In this document: positions 35,608-48,410 of the stretch, in pieces
Layout of the letters: every line of letters begins with the position of its first letter
Numbering within the stretch: the stretch's first letter is position 1
Source: Miscanthus floridulus
Lineage: Eukaryota > Streptophyta > Magnoliopsida > Poales > Poaceae
NCBI RefSeq assembly: GCF_019320115.1
Contig: NC_089588.1
Location: 113,026,733-113,090,732, forward strand
Length of the DNA stretch: 64,000 nt
Direction of reading: 5' to 3'
The notes under the pieces: generated by a model
The model's database searches: none
Told to the model about the DNA's origin: nothing
The model's input: only the letters and a program-made list of their open reading frames with translations
Translations under genes and position numbers: made by a program

Positions 35608-36104
35608 GGATCTGTCCTGGTCCAGGACAAGCTAGCGTGAGTGACGTGAGTCTGCGGCTCACCTGCAGTAAAGTAAACGGTGGCATGGGGAGTCACTGGA
35701 TTGCGAACAAGAGAAAAGTGCAACAGCTTGTGAATGACACGGCGAGCCCAAGCACCTGCTGAAGACTAACTAGTTCAATCGATGAGGGTGCGATGTGAAG
35801 TTGATCTGGTGAAAAAAAAAGGAGATGGATCAAGATCAATTTTAGGGACCCACTGCTCACCAGACGGTTGCGAGTGGAGCCGCTGGTAAACGCTGGATCA
35901 AGCTGTGCTCGTGGCCCGATTGATCTCACTTGATTTTGATTTTTGAAGCTGCCCTGCTGTAGCCACCCAGGAAGCCAGACACAGCTCACTTCTCGGTTCT
36001 CTCTGCTTCCTTAGCTTCGAACTTGAAGAGGACGACCAAAAGTCCGACGGGATGAATGGCATGCCAATAATACATGAGAGAGATATGCACAGCAGCCAAC
36101 CACC
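35608..36104. other. Upstream region of the NLR gene
   Basis: This should hold the 5' UTR and promoter. A splice-donor-like CTGCAGGTGAG (minus strand, about 35666) might mark a 5'-UTR intron. I see no clear TATA box. Confidence 0.35.
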
Positions 36105-36330
36105 AGGTGCCTTCACAAAATTTTGCAAAATTTTTCAAGATTCTTCGTCACATCAAATCTTTAGACGCATACATGAAGCATTAAATATAAATAAAAAATA
36201 AAACTAATTACACAGTTTAGACGAAATTCACGAGACAAATATTTTAAGCCTAATTAGACTATGATTAAACACTAATTATCAAATAACAACGAAAATACTA
36301 CAATACAATTTTCCAAAAAATTTCGTTAAT
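36105..36330. repeat. High-copy grass MITE, copy A
   Basis: It has the segment order of a very common grass MITE: TTTTCAAGATTC, CATGAAGCATTAAATATA, ACTAATTACACAGTTTA, GAGACAAATATTTTAAGCC, TAATTAG. The edges are approximate. Confidence 0.6.
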
Positions 36331-36436
36331 TAAACAAGAGTGCACCTCACAATGACGACACCCACGTGCTGTTTGTGTCTGCAAGTCGAGGTCTTCAAGG
36401 TGCCCAGCGCCACTCCATCTATCTTCTGCTTTGGCG

Positions 36437-36772
36437 TGTTAGTTCCCACCTAAAAATTTTTCACTCTGTTACATCGAACTGTTGGACACATGTATAAAAC
36501 ATTAAATGTAGATAAAAAACTAATTGCACAGTTTACCTAGAAACCGCGAGACGAATCTTTTAAGCCTAATTAGTCCATGATTAGCCATAATTGCTACAGT
36601 AACCCACATGTGCTAATAATGGATTAATTAGGCTTACTAATTCAGTCGCGCGGTTTCCAGACGAGTTATGTAATTAGGTTTTTTTTAATAGTATCCGAAC
36701 ACCTCTTCCGAATATCCCATAAAACATATGATATGACACCTAAAAACTTCACCCACGAACTAAACAGGCCTT
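36437..36772. repeat. High-copy grass MITE, copy B
   Basis: It starts TTAGTTCCCACC and ends GGGTGAA-type sequence then CGAACTAAACAGGCC (inverse TTTAGTTCG), giving imperfect inverted ends. It shares CTAATTGCACAGTTTACC and GAGACGAATCTTTTAAGCC with copy A. The second half carries a partly inverted duplicate (GGATTAATTAGGCTTA), so it may be a composite. Confidence 0.6.
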
Positions 36773-36834
36773 TATTAACGAATCTTCCTACTTATCATGC
36801 ACGCCATCAAGCTGCAGTGCATCTTCCTACTAGT

Positions 36835-36845
36835 AAGACACACCT
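36835..36845. repeat. Target-site duplication of the SINE, left copy
   Basis: AAGACACACCT occurs here and again at 37170-37180. Confidence 0.85.
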
Positions 36846-37169
36846 GGGACCTAGCCGTAGCTCGGATGGTGCGCTCTCCCGGTGTGGCAGCCACTTGAGT
36901 TCGCGTGATTTCTCACCGGGGTCTTTACTCGAAATAAATTTGCAAGTCTTGGACGTACACATAGAGCCACAATGGTATTGCGGTGCGCCCGTCACTTGCG
37001 TAGCCTGTGGGACTTCATCTATATCTAGAAGGACGCATGTTGTGTGTATAGTTTATAGGTCTAGCGTGCACTCTGGGGGTGCGTGTGTGTGCGTGTGAAG
37101 GTGTGTGAGTGCGTTTGAGCGTACGTTAATATACTACAGTTGTACACCTCAGTAGTCCAGGCTTAAAAA
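36846..37169 (+). mobile_element. tRNA-derived SINE (324 bp)
   Basis: It lies between 11-bp direct repeats and ends in an A run. Near its start is an RNA polymerase III A box, TAGCTCGGATGG (36858-36869), and a B-box-like GAGTTCGCGTGA (36897-36908) 27 bp further on, the spacing of a tRNA promoter. The tail contains a TG-rich stretch. The ORF 36733-37098 overlaps it by chance. Confidence 0.8.
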
Positions 37170-37180
37170 AAGACACACCT
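37170..37180. repeat. Target-site duplication of the SINE, right copy
   Basis: This is the second copy of AAGACACACCT, directly after the A run. Confidence 0.85.
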
Positions 37181-37880
37181 TTGTATGGAACGCCTCCCGG
37201 TTTTGGAATCCAGCGGTCGACAGAATTGCTAAATCGCACACTGCCACTTGAACATGATGAGTGCTGGGAGCTAAATGATTTGAAGTTTCCGGGATCTGTC
37301 ATGGAGGAGATAAAGATACAGAGGAGACTAATAGGCAATAACAGAGGAGAGGCATAAAACGGACTAAGGGAGTTGTTAATTAGGAATAAGATTAACGCAA
37401 GCTTAGTATTACTAGTAGGAATTCATCTTCTGATCAGCCGTCCTTGTCGTTCCTTTTGTCGGTTCATCCGCATTCACCAACCATGGCCGGCCAATCCTAT
37501 GGGTAGTACTTCTGTTTACGACAAATATGATTTTCTTCTTGATAGTACTATACTATATAAATAAAAGGCACCTCTACCACCTTTTTCTACGGATGGAGTA
37601 GACCAACTCCGCAGTTACCTTAAGAATTCTGCTGCGCCAAGCAACCTCTCCGGATGTGATGAGCTGAATAATTAATTAACTGGCCTCAGTGAGTGATGCC
37701 ACTGGCACCGGAAAGAAAGCTGGCATTATTGTACTGTCATAGATTTTTTGTGCATAGCCATTCCCAACTCGTTCGTGCTTTTAGATTAGTGGAGCAAATG
37801 ACCAATTACCTCATCCACAGTACATGGCACCCCAATGTGAGCGGACAAAATGACCAATTCCCAACTCGTTGGTGCCCCAT
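37181..37880. other. Intergenic, nothing recognised
   Basis: I see only short ORFs without similarity and no repeat I can name. Confidence 0.3.
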
Positions 37881-38034
37881 GCTTCGACTTGGGCAATTAG
37901 GTTCAAAAGTTTCATCTCGCGATTTCTCACCCAACTGTGTATTTTTTTTCGTCTACATTTATACTCCATGCATGTGCCGCAAGATTCGATGTGACATTTT
38001 GAGGTGAAAAATTTTGGGAACTAAACAGACCCTT
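37881..38034. repeat. High-copy grass MITE, copy C (deleted)
   Basis: It runs through ATCTCGCGATTTCTCACCC, ATGCATGTGCCGCAAG and GATTCGATGTGACATTTTG to the end GGGAACTAAACAGACC. This is the same family as copies A and B, in the opposite orientation and lacking one side. Confidence 0.6.
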
Positions 38035-39637
38035 GGGCACCCAGTTCTGTATTCCAGATTTTAGTGTACCATGGGCACAGAACAGAGCATGCTTCGTAGC
38101 TGCGACGGACTGCCGTCTCACCAGTTCACAACACGACCAATGCCACAAGCTGGAAAATCAACGCAAATTTTACCTTTTTCGTCAAAAAGGGTAGACTACT
38201 GTGAACAAACTGTGCAATAAATGCAATGTAGTTGGAACTAGTGAAATTATCACAGCTCGCAAATGAGATGGCACCAATATTTCGGTGCTAGAATCTGAAA
38301 TCTGAAAGAAAAAAAATCCAAGACGAGTTGCAATCACAAAGCTGAATATTTTTGGTGCCCCGTGCCCATAGAGTAAGCAATATATTGTTTTGAATCAAGC
38401 AATATAGCTGCTGATTTTATTAAAAATGAAAAATCTAGACTGGACAATACAATAACAGAGGAACAATGAGTCCCAAAAGGATCAGGCAACCAAAACAAAA
38501 AATGTACAGGTAGAATCTGAGCACTATTATGAGGTGTGTTTTGTGCATGGTTGCTGCTAACTTGTATTTCTTCGTGAGCAGACATCACTAGTGAGAAATG
38601 TACAGATGTAATCTCTCTGTGTAGAACTTATCTACTACTCCACAGAAGCATGTTGCCGGAACAACCATCTTTTTGGTTTTTTACAGACGTCCAAATGACT
38701 TATCGCAACACATGACTTCCAATTGTTGGTAACCAAGTCGCTGGTTGCCTGCCGCTTGCAGGAACGTCAGGCCGTGCGTTATTGCACTACCATTCGGCAA
38801 AGGCAAGATCTCCTGGACTCCCACTGTCCCTGCAACACACGACTAATGTCAGCAGACGATCTAGAAATTGAGCTTGTTATGATGACGTCCAAGTTAGCAG
38901 AATGAGTGCACAAAACACCCCTTATAACAGTGCTCAGATTCAGTTTAGCGGTTGCAACTTAGCTCACGAGTTGGATGTTGCAGGGAGGTGAATCTGAATG
39001 TGAGACGAAAACAGAAGTTTTTTTTTTTGGTTTAGGGAAACAAAGAGTATAATTCACAGCACTAACAAGTGCTTGAGAAGAAGTAATTAGCAGGCTATGG
39101 AGACCTCCAAGTTAGCAGCATGCGTGCACAAAACATACACCTTAACTGAGCTTAATCAAACAGGATAGACTACTGAACATCCATGTGACCATACAAAATG
39201 TGGAATCAATTCAATGTACTAAAAACTATGCAAATGAATTTGCCTTTTGAGAGCCTCAAGTATCCAAACCAATTGCACTCAACAGGAACGTTAATACACC
39301 CTGGCAAAGTTTGCGCATCTTGTTCTCGTGGACAGTTACTGCAAATTGCCACCAACAAGTTCCGGTCGCAACAAACAAGGTTAGTGAGGTCACGGCTTGT
39401 AGGTTTGTGAGGCCCAACTCTACGATTGAAACAGGGGATTCTTTGTTATGTTAGAGAAACAGGGGGAAACAAGGCAACACAGAAGAGTTGCAGCCAGCGA
39501 TTTTTTTCACCTGTTCCTGTAGCATACCTCATTGAGCTTGGCCAATTATGATGGGTTGCGGTTGCATGTTGAGATCTGTACAACTAGATATCTTTTCTGA
39601 GGGACATCATTCATAAATCTGAAATTGAGGCAGAAAA
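38035..39637. other. Intergenic, no gene recognised
   Basis: There is no supported ORF. A block of about 38 bp (TCCAAGTTAGCAG, then GTGCACAAAACA) occurs twice, at about 38884-38921 and 39102-39139, and suggests a local duplication. Confidence 0.4.
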
Positions 39638-39642
39638 CGAAC

Positions 39643-42600
39643 TGTAACACCCTAAAATTTGCATCTTTTGAAAATGGAGTTAAAATGATTTATTTGTGAA
39701 TTTTTGTGCACATGAAAACATAGGAAAATAAAAATTTTCATTAATTTAAAATTTATCATAAGGTAGAAACGTGTTTGTTGCATTCATGCCGGTCGCACCT
39801 CGTGTTTCTATGTGCAAAATGTGAGTTTTTTATACGTTTAGGAGACGAATATCTATCTCTAGGAATTTTCCTGCTTCTTCCTGGAATTTAATTCCTACCT
39901 CCTTCACCTTAATATTTATGTTTCAAGTTTCCAACAATATTTTTATGAGCTCCAAATATTTTATTTGGGTTCATCATATTCCAAAGTGTCTCTGAGAATT
40001 TTCCCCAAATTTTTAGAGCTTTCGGAGTATTTTTCACGGCTTAAATAAGAATTCTAGACTTTTCTGGAATTATTTTATCCACAAAATTAATTAATTCCGA
40101 AAATAATAAATCTCTCATTTTTCCAAATGCTCAAAGCTCATGTGCAATAATCCTAATAAATCCTAAGGGTCTATGCATTTATTTACTAATGGGCTTTAAT
40201 GATTATTTAAGCCCATTAGTTAATGTGGAGGGTGCAACATCAATTAATACCATATTGCTAGTTGATATAGATGTGAGGAGTTTTTCTCCCAATAAATATG
40301 TACCAATCCCTTGAGCAAAGAACACCAAAACTACCGTAAGGGGCCTCTAGTTTAGGAAATCCCTGGTGTAGTAAATTTGATTTTCTCTTCCTTCTCTCGC
40401 CATCGCCGTCGCCATCGCCGCCACGTTGCCCGTTGCTGCCCCATCGAGCTGTACGTCATCGTTCCTCTACTCATCGCTGGAGCTCTTTGTCCACGAAGAC
40501 ACGCCGCCGCCGGCCTTCTTCCGCTGCAGTGCACCTAGCCTCGCTGGTATGCCTTGCGTCCCATGCAACTATTCTCCATATGCCAGTCAGCATGTCCTCC
40601 GATCCGTTCGTGCATCTCCATACATATCAGGCCAGTATACATGCATGCCTAGTCGATCTCTTCCATGCATGGAGTTCGGAAATCCGATCCTCTAGATAGC
40701 TGATGCAGAACGCAACCTCAAGCAAGTAGCGCTCTGCACCCATGCCTGTAGTGACCAGTGAAGGGATCAGCAGTCCGATATGCCCTTGGATGGTACATAT
40801 CTACTTCTCTTTTAATCCTTTGTTTTCCTTACTAACTCCCAATATCTATAGTTAATCCCGCTTAAGAAATCATTTAACGGTTGTCATTGTAGCTGCGTTT
40901 TGCTCCCTTCATTAGTTTCGCACGTAGCAGCAATGTTATTTATCACATATACATAATTAAATATAATTTAATTATTGTGCGTATGATTAGTTTTCTAATT
41001 TAAAAATAACATAGGAGCTGCACTTCGAAGTTCTGTATGCAAACATTAAAATGATTTAATTGCTATCACCAATGTGTTTTAAAGTTATATGATGGTTAGC
41101 TTCGACTCACTTCATGTGTAGTTCAAATAGATGTTCTCACGTATTTACTTTCTTTTTAAGAAATTAAGTTTAATTAATCTAAATGCTACCTAAATATTTC
41201 TGAATAAAATATGATTAGTTTTACTTTGGCTTTCTAATCTGAATTAACTCAATTTAGGTATTTTCCTACAATATCTTATACATATTTTACATAATTAAAA
41301 TAAATAAAGCTCATAGTTTTCTTTTTCTCATGTAAAGTGAATCTTTCACTAGATGCTTCTTATTCGTCATAGCTCCGATTAGCATGCCTCTCATGATTAT
41401 GTATTCGTAGCGATGCGTAGAATCGTATTTCAAACTCTTTTACTTATTTTTCTATGATTGGTGTACTGTTCTAATATAGATGTAATTGTTTGCTTCGTGT
41501 ATGATTGCATGGATGCTTGTGTGGTGCTTTATGATCATGTCCAGTCGGTGAGCTTTATGTGTTGATCAAGAAGGAGTTCCTTTGAAGAGTTGGACTAGAA
41601 GAAGGAACTAAGTTTAAGGCAAGTATAGCATGGGACCATCCTTGTTGTCCTATACACCTTTAATCATTTAATTCATGCTGCATGTGTCTACCTTGATTAC
41701 CACTAAGGATTTCCTAGAACTTTGTATCACGTGCCTTGATACCTATGGGTTATTGCATTAGGTAGTATGATGCTAGTGCTCAATTAAAGACCATGATCTT
41801 GTAACTTGACTAATGGTATATGCAATAAACATTAAAATATGTTTTTAGCGACATGGAACAAGGGGGCTAGAGCATTGGGCTGTTTTCATGGTGCTCTAGA
41901 TTCCTCTCTCTAAGGACTTATCTGTAAGTGATCATTCGGGACTTACAGTACAACTGTGAGGGCTACATGGCTCTGGCTTTAGCTTAGTATGAGGATCTTT
42001 TCTAGCTTGTTAGTGGTTACCTTTATTAGCGTAAGAATGGTTGCCGAATTGGGTATAGTGTGGCCTTTGTCCCCTTGTGTATATGCTACGTGTCAATGTG
42101 CCATTGGGAAGGGGGGCTCTACATTTGTTTGCCGAGTGAATATAATGGCCCTAACTTGTTGGACAAACATTTGAAAGCCTTCATAGTGAACCCTACCGAC
42201 CTTCCTAGGTTGTGGGTCAAGAGGCTGATCACCTCGGGCAAAAGGGTAAATCACGACTCATAGTGAAAGTATACAACCTCTGCAGAGTGTAAAACTGGTA
42301 TATCAGCCGTGCTCACGGTCACGTGCGGCCTTGGAACCCTTATAGAATAGATGATGAACACTGATGATAAAGATGCTCACTAATGATTACTGTTTATGCT
42401 ATTCATTATTCATGTTTACTTGATCATGTGTTTATATGGGCTTGTGAATAAACTTATTGCCACCCAATTGCTAAAAGATGACTCATTAAAAGCTAATCAC
42501 AGTTAAACCAGTGTCAGCCTTTTGAGCCTCATAAACTCCATGTTATATTTGTTGAGTATGACATGTACTTACGCTTGCTTTACTTTTTAAATCCTTGGAA

Positions 42601-42704
42601 AAATCCTGGATGGATACCAGATTGCTAGAGTTTGGAGGAATTATGCTTGTGATCAACCAGTCAGTTGTCCCTGTGGAATTAGAGTCTTCACCCGAAGATC
42701 AGAG
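39643..42704 (+). repeat. 5' LTR of the Tekay-like Gypsy, last about 167 bp missing
   Basis: It aligns along its length with 44779-47832, with few differences, to CCCGAAGATCAGAG. The last part of the LTR, present in the right copy, is gone. The ORFs at 40352-40699 lie in it and recur in the other LTR (45446-45820), so they are LTR sequence and not genes. Confidence 0.88.
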
Positions 42705-44778
42705 TATCTCTACCCTTGCTATTCATCTCTACCTTGGTGCTTATTTTGAAGTCTTTATTCTCATCTTTACTCCTTGGTTTGATATGCTTTTAGAACTATT
42801 TCTCATCACCTTCTTGTGTAATCTAAAGATAAGTCTTAGGATTGTTACCCCTAGTATAATGAGGACGATAGTATCGCAAGTTGAGTAAATGATTGAATTG
42901 TGAATCTTTATTGCTTTGTTGAATTGTCATTATGCTTATGATTGTTTTGAATCTTTGTAATGACTACAATGATCTTGTTGGGTGTTCCCACAATTTAATT
43001 TAGTTTATAGGCCTAAGGTATAAGAATTAATGAAATAAATAGTTGAGTTATGGTTTTCTTCTGTTCTTCCTATCATGTCTTTTCGGAGCAGGCTGCACTC
43101 TTCAGCTTATATCTCTAATCTTGGATGACCAAAAATCATGAGAAAGTTCTGGACAATAGTAGACTTCAATATCTTTCTTTGAGCGTAAGAATCACCTTGA
43201 TAGCTAGTTTGGTTATGGAGATAGAAAAATCACAAGGTGATGCATTTGTGCTGTTTGGAACCCAGAATAGTTATGTTGTGTACCGTCTTCGACCAAGTTA
43301 TCTGCAGAATTTGGGAAAGTGTACTATAAGGAAGTTGTGGAGAATTTTATAAGCTTTCCAACGGTATAAGCTACAACTTCATTGGATTAACAGAATGGTA
43401 GTTACATCTGTTTTACGACGCTGCTGTTTTTCTACTCGTGAGAAATTCTAGATTTCTTGTTCTTGCCCATATCCACGAGTCTCATTGGGATGTCAGAACA
43501 TCTTGATACTAGTTGGATCATCTGAAAGAAGGTGCAAGCTATACTATGGTGTCCCCTAGTTTATCTCTTCTTAAGGGGGGTAGCCATGTTGAAGAATTTT
43601 CAAGATGAAGTGTCCTACTTTCTAGTTTGTGCAGCGGAAGCGTGGTGGTACCCAAAGATATGAGAGAAATTCAGAGTCTCAATGAGTTTGATTAAAGGTT
43701 CAAGGGAGGTTTATCCAAGACCATCAAGATTTTGAAAGTACTACTGGAGAAGCTTTTAAGTTAGTTTGGATCAAGAAACCTCAGGTAAGTGCTTGAAGGA
43801 ATCCAAGAAGAGGTTGGAGTAAAATCTAAGTATTTGCTTTGTTAGATCAGGACAAGAGCTTTATATCTACTTGGATGCACCTTGTCAAGGTGTGGGATGT
43901 GTTCTTATACAAAAAGAAAAGTAGTGGCTTGTTCATAAAGTCAACTAAGGAAGCGTGAGTTGAACTACCTAGCATGTTATCTGGAGTTATCCATTGTGAA
44001 GCATGGAAGTACTGTCCTTTTTGGAAGCAAGAGTGACATTTAGGAGGATCACAAGAATCTACAGAACATCTTCACCAAGTTGGTCTTAGCTTGTGATATC
44101 CTCGTTGGAATGAGATTGATTATGACTTGGAAAAGTGCTATCGCTTGAAGGAGCAAAGTCATGGCCGATACCCTTAGCAACGGAGAGTCATGCTAAGAAG
44201 ATTCGGGTGACACCAAGGACTAAGAATTGTATTCCAAGTTTGAGCAACTTGATCGGAATCATTAATGTTTTCAAGATTGGTGGTAGAATTTCCTTCTGAC
44301 CAAGAGATTCGTCAGGCTTCGTTGGAAGGTGAATATTCTAAGAAAGAGAATTGATATTACGGACTAAAAAAGAAAGGTGGCCTAGTGATTTGAGTTACCT
44401 GAGAATTGTTCAAGGTACCTATCAGCAGCGGCGGATCCACAGGGGGGGCTCCAGCCCCCCCTAATTTCTTGATTTCAAGCCTAATCACTGTAGCAAAAGC
44501 TTGATTTCACCATTAAATCTTCATGCAAATCAACATCTCCATTGTTTTAGCCCCCCCTTATCCCGCATCGTGCATCCGCCACTGCCTATCAGAATCTTAG
44601 AATTAGTTTGGTAAGTTACTTGGAGTAAGGTCAATGGGTATGCAAAGTAAAATGGATCCTTATCAAGACAATAGAACTGCACGAGGAAGTAAAGAAGAAT
44701 CTAAAGACGAAGTATCCCTATCTATTAGTTGATGTCTTCTGAATCTCGGGGACGAGATTCATCTTAAGGGGGTAGAAT
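42705..44778 (+). pseudogene. Interior remnant of the Tekay-like Gypsy with RNase H traces
   Basis: Near 43870-44100 a broken reading shows LGCTLSRCGMCSYTKRK and KRELNYLACYLELSIVKHG, matching the RNase H of Gypsy polyproteins, then HKNLQNIFTKLVLACDIL. It has many stops and frame changes. Nothing before 43800 is recognisable as gag or RT. It ends in the polypurine region at 44763-44778. Confidence 0.6.
44426..44584. mobile_element. hAT MITE (159 bp)
   Basis: The ends are CAGCGGCGGATCCA and TGCATCCGCCACTG, a 14-bp near-perfect inverted repeat. They are flanked by the 8-bp duplication CCTATCAG (44418-44425 and 44585-44592), as for hAT. Near the left end is a GGGGGGGCTCCAGCCCCCC palindrome. Confidence 0.88.
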
Positions 44779-47700
44779 TGTAACACCCTAAAATTTGCCT
44801 CTTTTGAAAATAGGGTTAAAATGATTTATTTGTGATTTTTTGTGCACATGAAAATATAGGAAAATAAAAATTTTCATTAATTTAAAATTTATCATAAGGT
44901 AGAAACGTGTTTGTTGCATTCATGCCGGTCGCACCTCGTGTTTCTATGTGCAAAATATGAGTTTTTTATACGTTTAGGAGACGAATATCTATCTCTAGGA
45001 ATTTTTTAGCTTCTTCCTGGAATTTAATTCCTACCTCCTTCACCTTAATATTTATGTTTCAAGTTCCCAACAATATTTTTATGAGCTCCAAATACTTTAT
45101 TTGGGTTCATCATATTCCAAAGTGTCTCTAGAAAAATTTTCCAAATTTTTAGAGCTTTCGGAGTATTTTTGCGGCTTAAATAATAATTCTAGACTTTTCT
45201 GGAATTATTTTATCCACAAAATTAATTAATTCCGAAAATAATAAATATCTCATTTTTCCAAATGCTCAAAGCCCATGTGCAATAATCCTAATAAATCCTA
45301 AGGGTCTATGCATTTATTTATTAATGGTCTTTAATGATTATTTAGGTCCATTAGTTAATTTGGAGGGTGCAACATCAATTAGTACCATATTGCTAGTTGA
45401 TGTAGATGTGGTGAGTTTTTCTCCCAATAAATATGTACCAACCCCTTGGGCAATGCACACCAAAACTACCGTAAGTGGCCTCTAGTTTGGAAAATCCCTG
45501 GTGTAGTAAATTTGATTTTTCTCCTCCTTCTCTCGCCGTCGCTGTCGTCGCCACGTTGCCCATTGCCGCCCCATCGAGCTGTACGTCATCGTTCCTCTAC
45601 TCATCGCTGGAGCTCTTTGTCCACGAAGACACGCCGCCGTCAGCCTTCTTCCGCTACAGTGCACCCTGCCTCGCTGGTATGCCTTGCGTCCCATGCAACT
45701 ATTCTCCATATGCCGGTCAGCATGTCCTCCGATCCGTTCGTGCATCTCCATACATATCAATATGCATGCCCAGTCGATCTTTTCCATGCATGGAGTTCGG
45801 AAATCCGATCCTCTAGATAGCTGATGCAGAACGCAACCTCAAGCAAGTAGCGCTCTGCACCCATGCCTGTAGTGACCAGTGAAGGGATCAGCAGTCCGAT
45901 ATGCCCTTGGATGGTACATATCTACTTCTCTTTTAATCCTTTGTTTTCCTTACTAACTCCCAATATCTATAGTTAATCCCGCTTAAGAAATCATTTAACG
46001 GTTGTCATTGTAGCTGCGTTTTGCTCCCATTAGTTTCGCACGTAGCAGCAATGTTATTTATCACATATACATAATTAAATATAATTTAATTATTGTGCGT
46101 ATGATTAGTTTTCTAATTTAAAAATAACATAGGAGCTGCACTTCGAAGTTCCGTATGCAAACATTAAAATGATTTAATTGCTATCACCAATGTGTTTTAA
46201 AGTTATATGATGGTTAGCTTCGACTCACGTCATGTGTAGTTCAAATAGATGTTCTCACGTATTTACTTTCTTTTTAACAAATTAAGTTTAATTAATCTAA
46301 ATGCTATCTAAATATGTCTGAATAAAATATGATTAGTTTTACTTTGGCTTTCTAATCTGAATTAACTCAATTTAGGTATTTTCCTACAATATCTTATACA
46401 TATTTTATATAATTAAAATAAATAAAGCTCATAGTTTTCTTTTTCTCATGTAAAGTGAATCTTTCGCTAGATGCTTCTTATGCATCATAGCTCCGATTAG
46501 CATGCCTCTCGTGACTGTGTGTTCATAGCGATACGTAGAATCGTATTTCAAACTCTTTTACTTATTTTTCTATGATTGGTGTACTGTTCTAATATAGATG
46601 TACTTGTTTGCTTCGTGTATGATTGCATGGATGCTTGTGTGGTGCTTTTTGATCATGTCTAGTCGGTGAGCTTTATGTGTTGATCAAGAAGGAGTTCCTT
46701 TGAAGGGTTGGACTAGAAGAAGAAACTAAGTTTAAGACAAGTATAGCATGGGACCATCCTTGTTGTCCTATACACCTTTAATCATTTAATTCATGCTGCA
46801 TGTGTCTACCTTGATTACCACTAAGGATTTCCTAGTACTTTGTACCCTGTGCCTTGATACCTATGGGGTATTGCATTGGGTAGTATGATGCTAGTGCTCA
46901 ATTAAAGACCATGATCTTGTAACTTGACTAATGATATATGCAATAAACATTAAAAGATGGTTTTTAGCAACATGGAACAAGGGGGTAAAGTATTGGGCTG
47001 TTTTTATGGTGCTCTAGATTCCTCTCCCTAAGGACTTATCTATAAGTGATCATCCGGGACTTATAGTACAACTGTGAGGGCTACATGGCTCTGGCTTTAG
47101 CTCAATATGAGGATTTTTTCTAGCTTGTTAGTGGTTACCTTTATTGGCGTAAGAATGGCTTGCCGAATCGGGTATAGTGCGGCCTCTGTCCCCTTGTGTT
47201 TAGGTTGTGTGTCAATGTGCCATCGGGAAGGGTGCTCTACATCTGTTTGCCGAGTGAATCTAATGGCCCTAACTTGTTAGACGAACCTTTGAAAGACTTC
47301 ATAGTGAACCCTGCCGACCTTCCTAGATTGTGGGTCATGAGGCTGATCATCTCGGGCAAAAGGGTAAATCATGACTCACAGTGAAAGGGTACAACCTCTG
47401 CAGAGTGTAAAACTAGTATATCAGTCATGCTCGCGGTCACGAGCGGCCTTAGAACCCTTACGGAATAGATGTTGAATACTGATGATACTGATGATAAAGA
47501 TGCTCACTAATGATTACTGTTTATGCTATTCATTATTCATGTTTACCTGATCATGTGTTTATATGGGCTTATGAATAAACTTGTTGCCACCCAATTGCTA
47601 AAAGATGACTCATTAAAAGCTAATCGTAGTTAAACTAGTGTTAGCCTTTTGAGCCTCGTGAACTTCATGTTATATTTGTTGAGTACGACATGTACTTATG

Positions 47701-47999
47701 CTTGCTTTACTTTTTAAATCCTTGGAAAAATCCTGGATGGGTACCAGATTGCTAGAGTTTGGAGGAATTAGGCTTGTGATCAACCAGTCAGTTGTCCCTG
47801 TGGAATTGGAGTCTAAACCCGAAGATCAGAGTTGTCTTTCCGCTGTCTATACTCTGAGGTTATATTCTCTATACTAATACGCTATGTATTTAAGCATTAT
47901 CTATTGATATTACCCTTATTTGTAGCTATATGTGAGATTTGACTTCTTAGGCTCACATATGGTGTGTATCTGGTTTTGTTCTTAGAACCAGGTGCTACA
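44779..47999 (+). repeat. 3' LTR of the Tekay-like Gypsy (3221 bp)
   Basis: This is the full-length LTR. It starts TGTAACACCCTAAAATTTG and ends AACCAGGTGCTACA. The last 167 bp (47833-47999) have no counterpart in the left LTR. Confidence 0.9.
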
Positions 48000-48124
48000 C
48001 GAACCAATTAATCTCAGAAGAAAGAGGAAAGGACCAGAAGCAATAGGGAAGAATTTGAGCAGGCAACACCTTGATCCTCAGCGTGGCGGTTTATTTTTTT
48101 AGACGAAAGGAGCGTGGCGGTTTA

Positions 48125-48410
48125 TTGTAAGCCTGGGATGATTGGGATGGAGTTTACTAGCATGCCACAGCATAGCCTTCAATTCCTTCACCTCGTCCTT
48201 GCTAGCGCCTTCATGACTCAACTGAACATGGATGATCTGGAGCGATGGCAAGAGACCTAGGCCAAAGTCAAGACCAACACCATTGCTGCTGCGTATTTCA
48301 ATGGCCCCCCAGCACAGAGAATCTAGCGCGAAGGATTCTGAGCCTTGGCATCGCTCCTTGCTGAAACACTATGAGTCTCACAAATCCATGGAAATGGCCC
48401 CATATGATTG
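48125..48410 (-). pseudogene. NLR gene relic: LRR C-terminus
   Basis: Reading leftwards, HGFVRLIVFQQGAMPRLRIL changes frame near 48298 and continues GVGLDFGLGLLPSLQIIHV and then KELKAMLWHASKLHPNHP. This matches the last 90 or so residues of the NLR at 31136-35607 (GAMPRLRVF, GLDLGLGNLASLQ, ATKIHPNHP), with many substitutions. Only this 3' piece is present. It probably comes from a former tandem NLR copy broken up by the insertions between the two loci. Confidence 0.85.

Larger units (their letters stand above)
39643..47999 (+). mobile_element. Tekay-like Ty3/Gypsy retrotransposon, interior mostly deleted
   Basis: The ends are TGTAACACCC and GGTGCTACA, with the target duplication CGAAC at 39638-39642 and 48000-48004. 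Both LTRs exceed 3 kb. The interior is only about 2.1 kb and lacks the primer site, gag, protease and RT; a decayed RNase H segment remains. The polypurine tract GTAGAAT next to the right LTR and the phrase CGGGGACGAGATTCATCTT are typical of Tekay-type chromoviruses. Confidence 0.9.

Noticed and set aside
37181..37372. Possible LRR-like coding fragment
   Set aside because: A weak LPLEHDE-type reading was seen, but it has no LRR periodicity or continuous frame.
40352..40699. Possible small gene, repeated at 45446-45820
   Set aside because: Both copies lie at the same place in the two LTRs of one Gypsy element.
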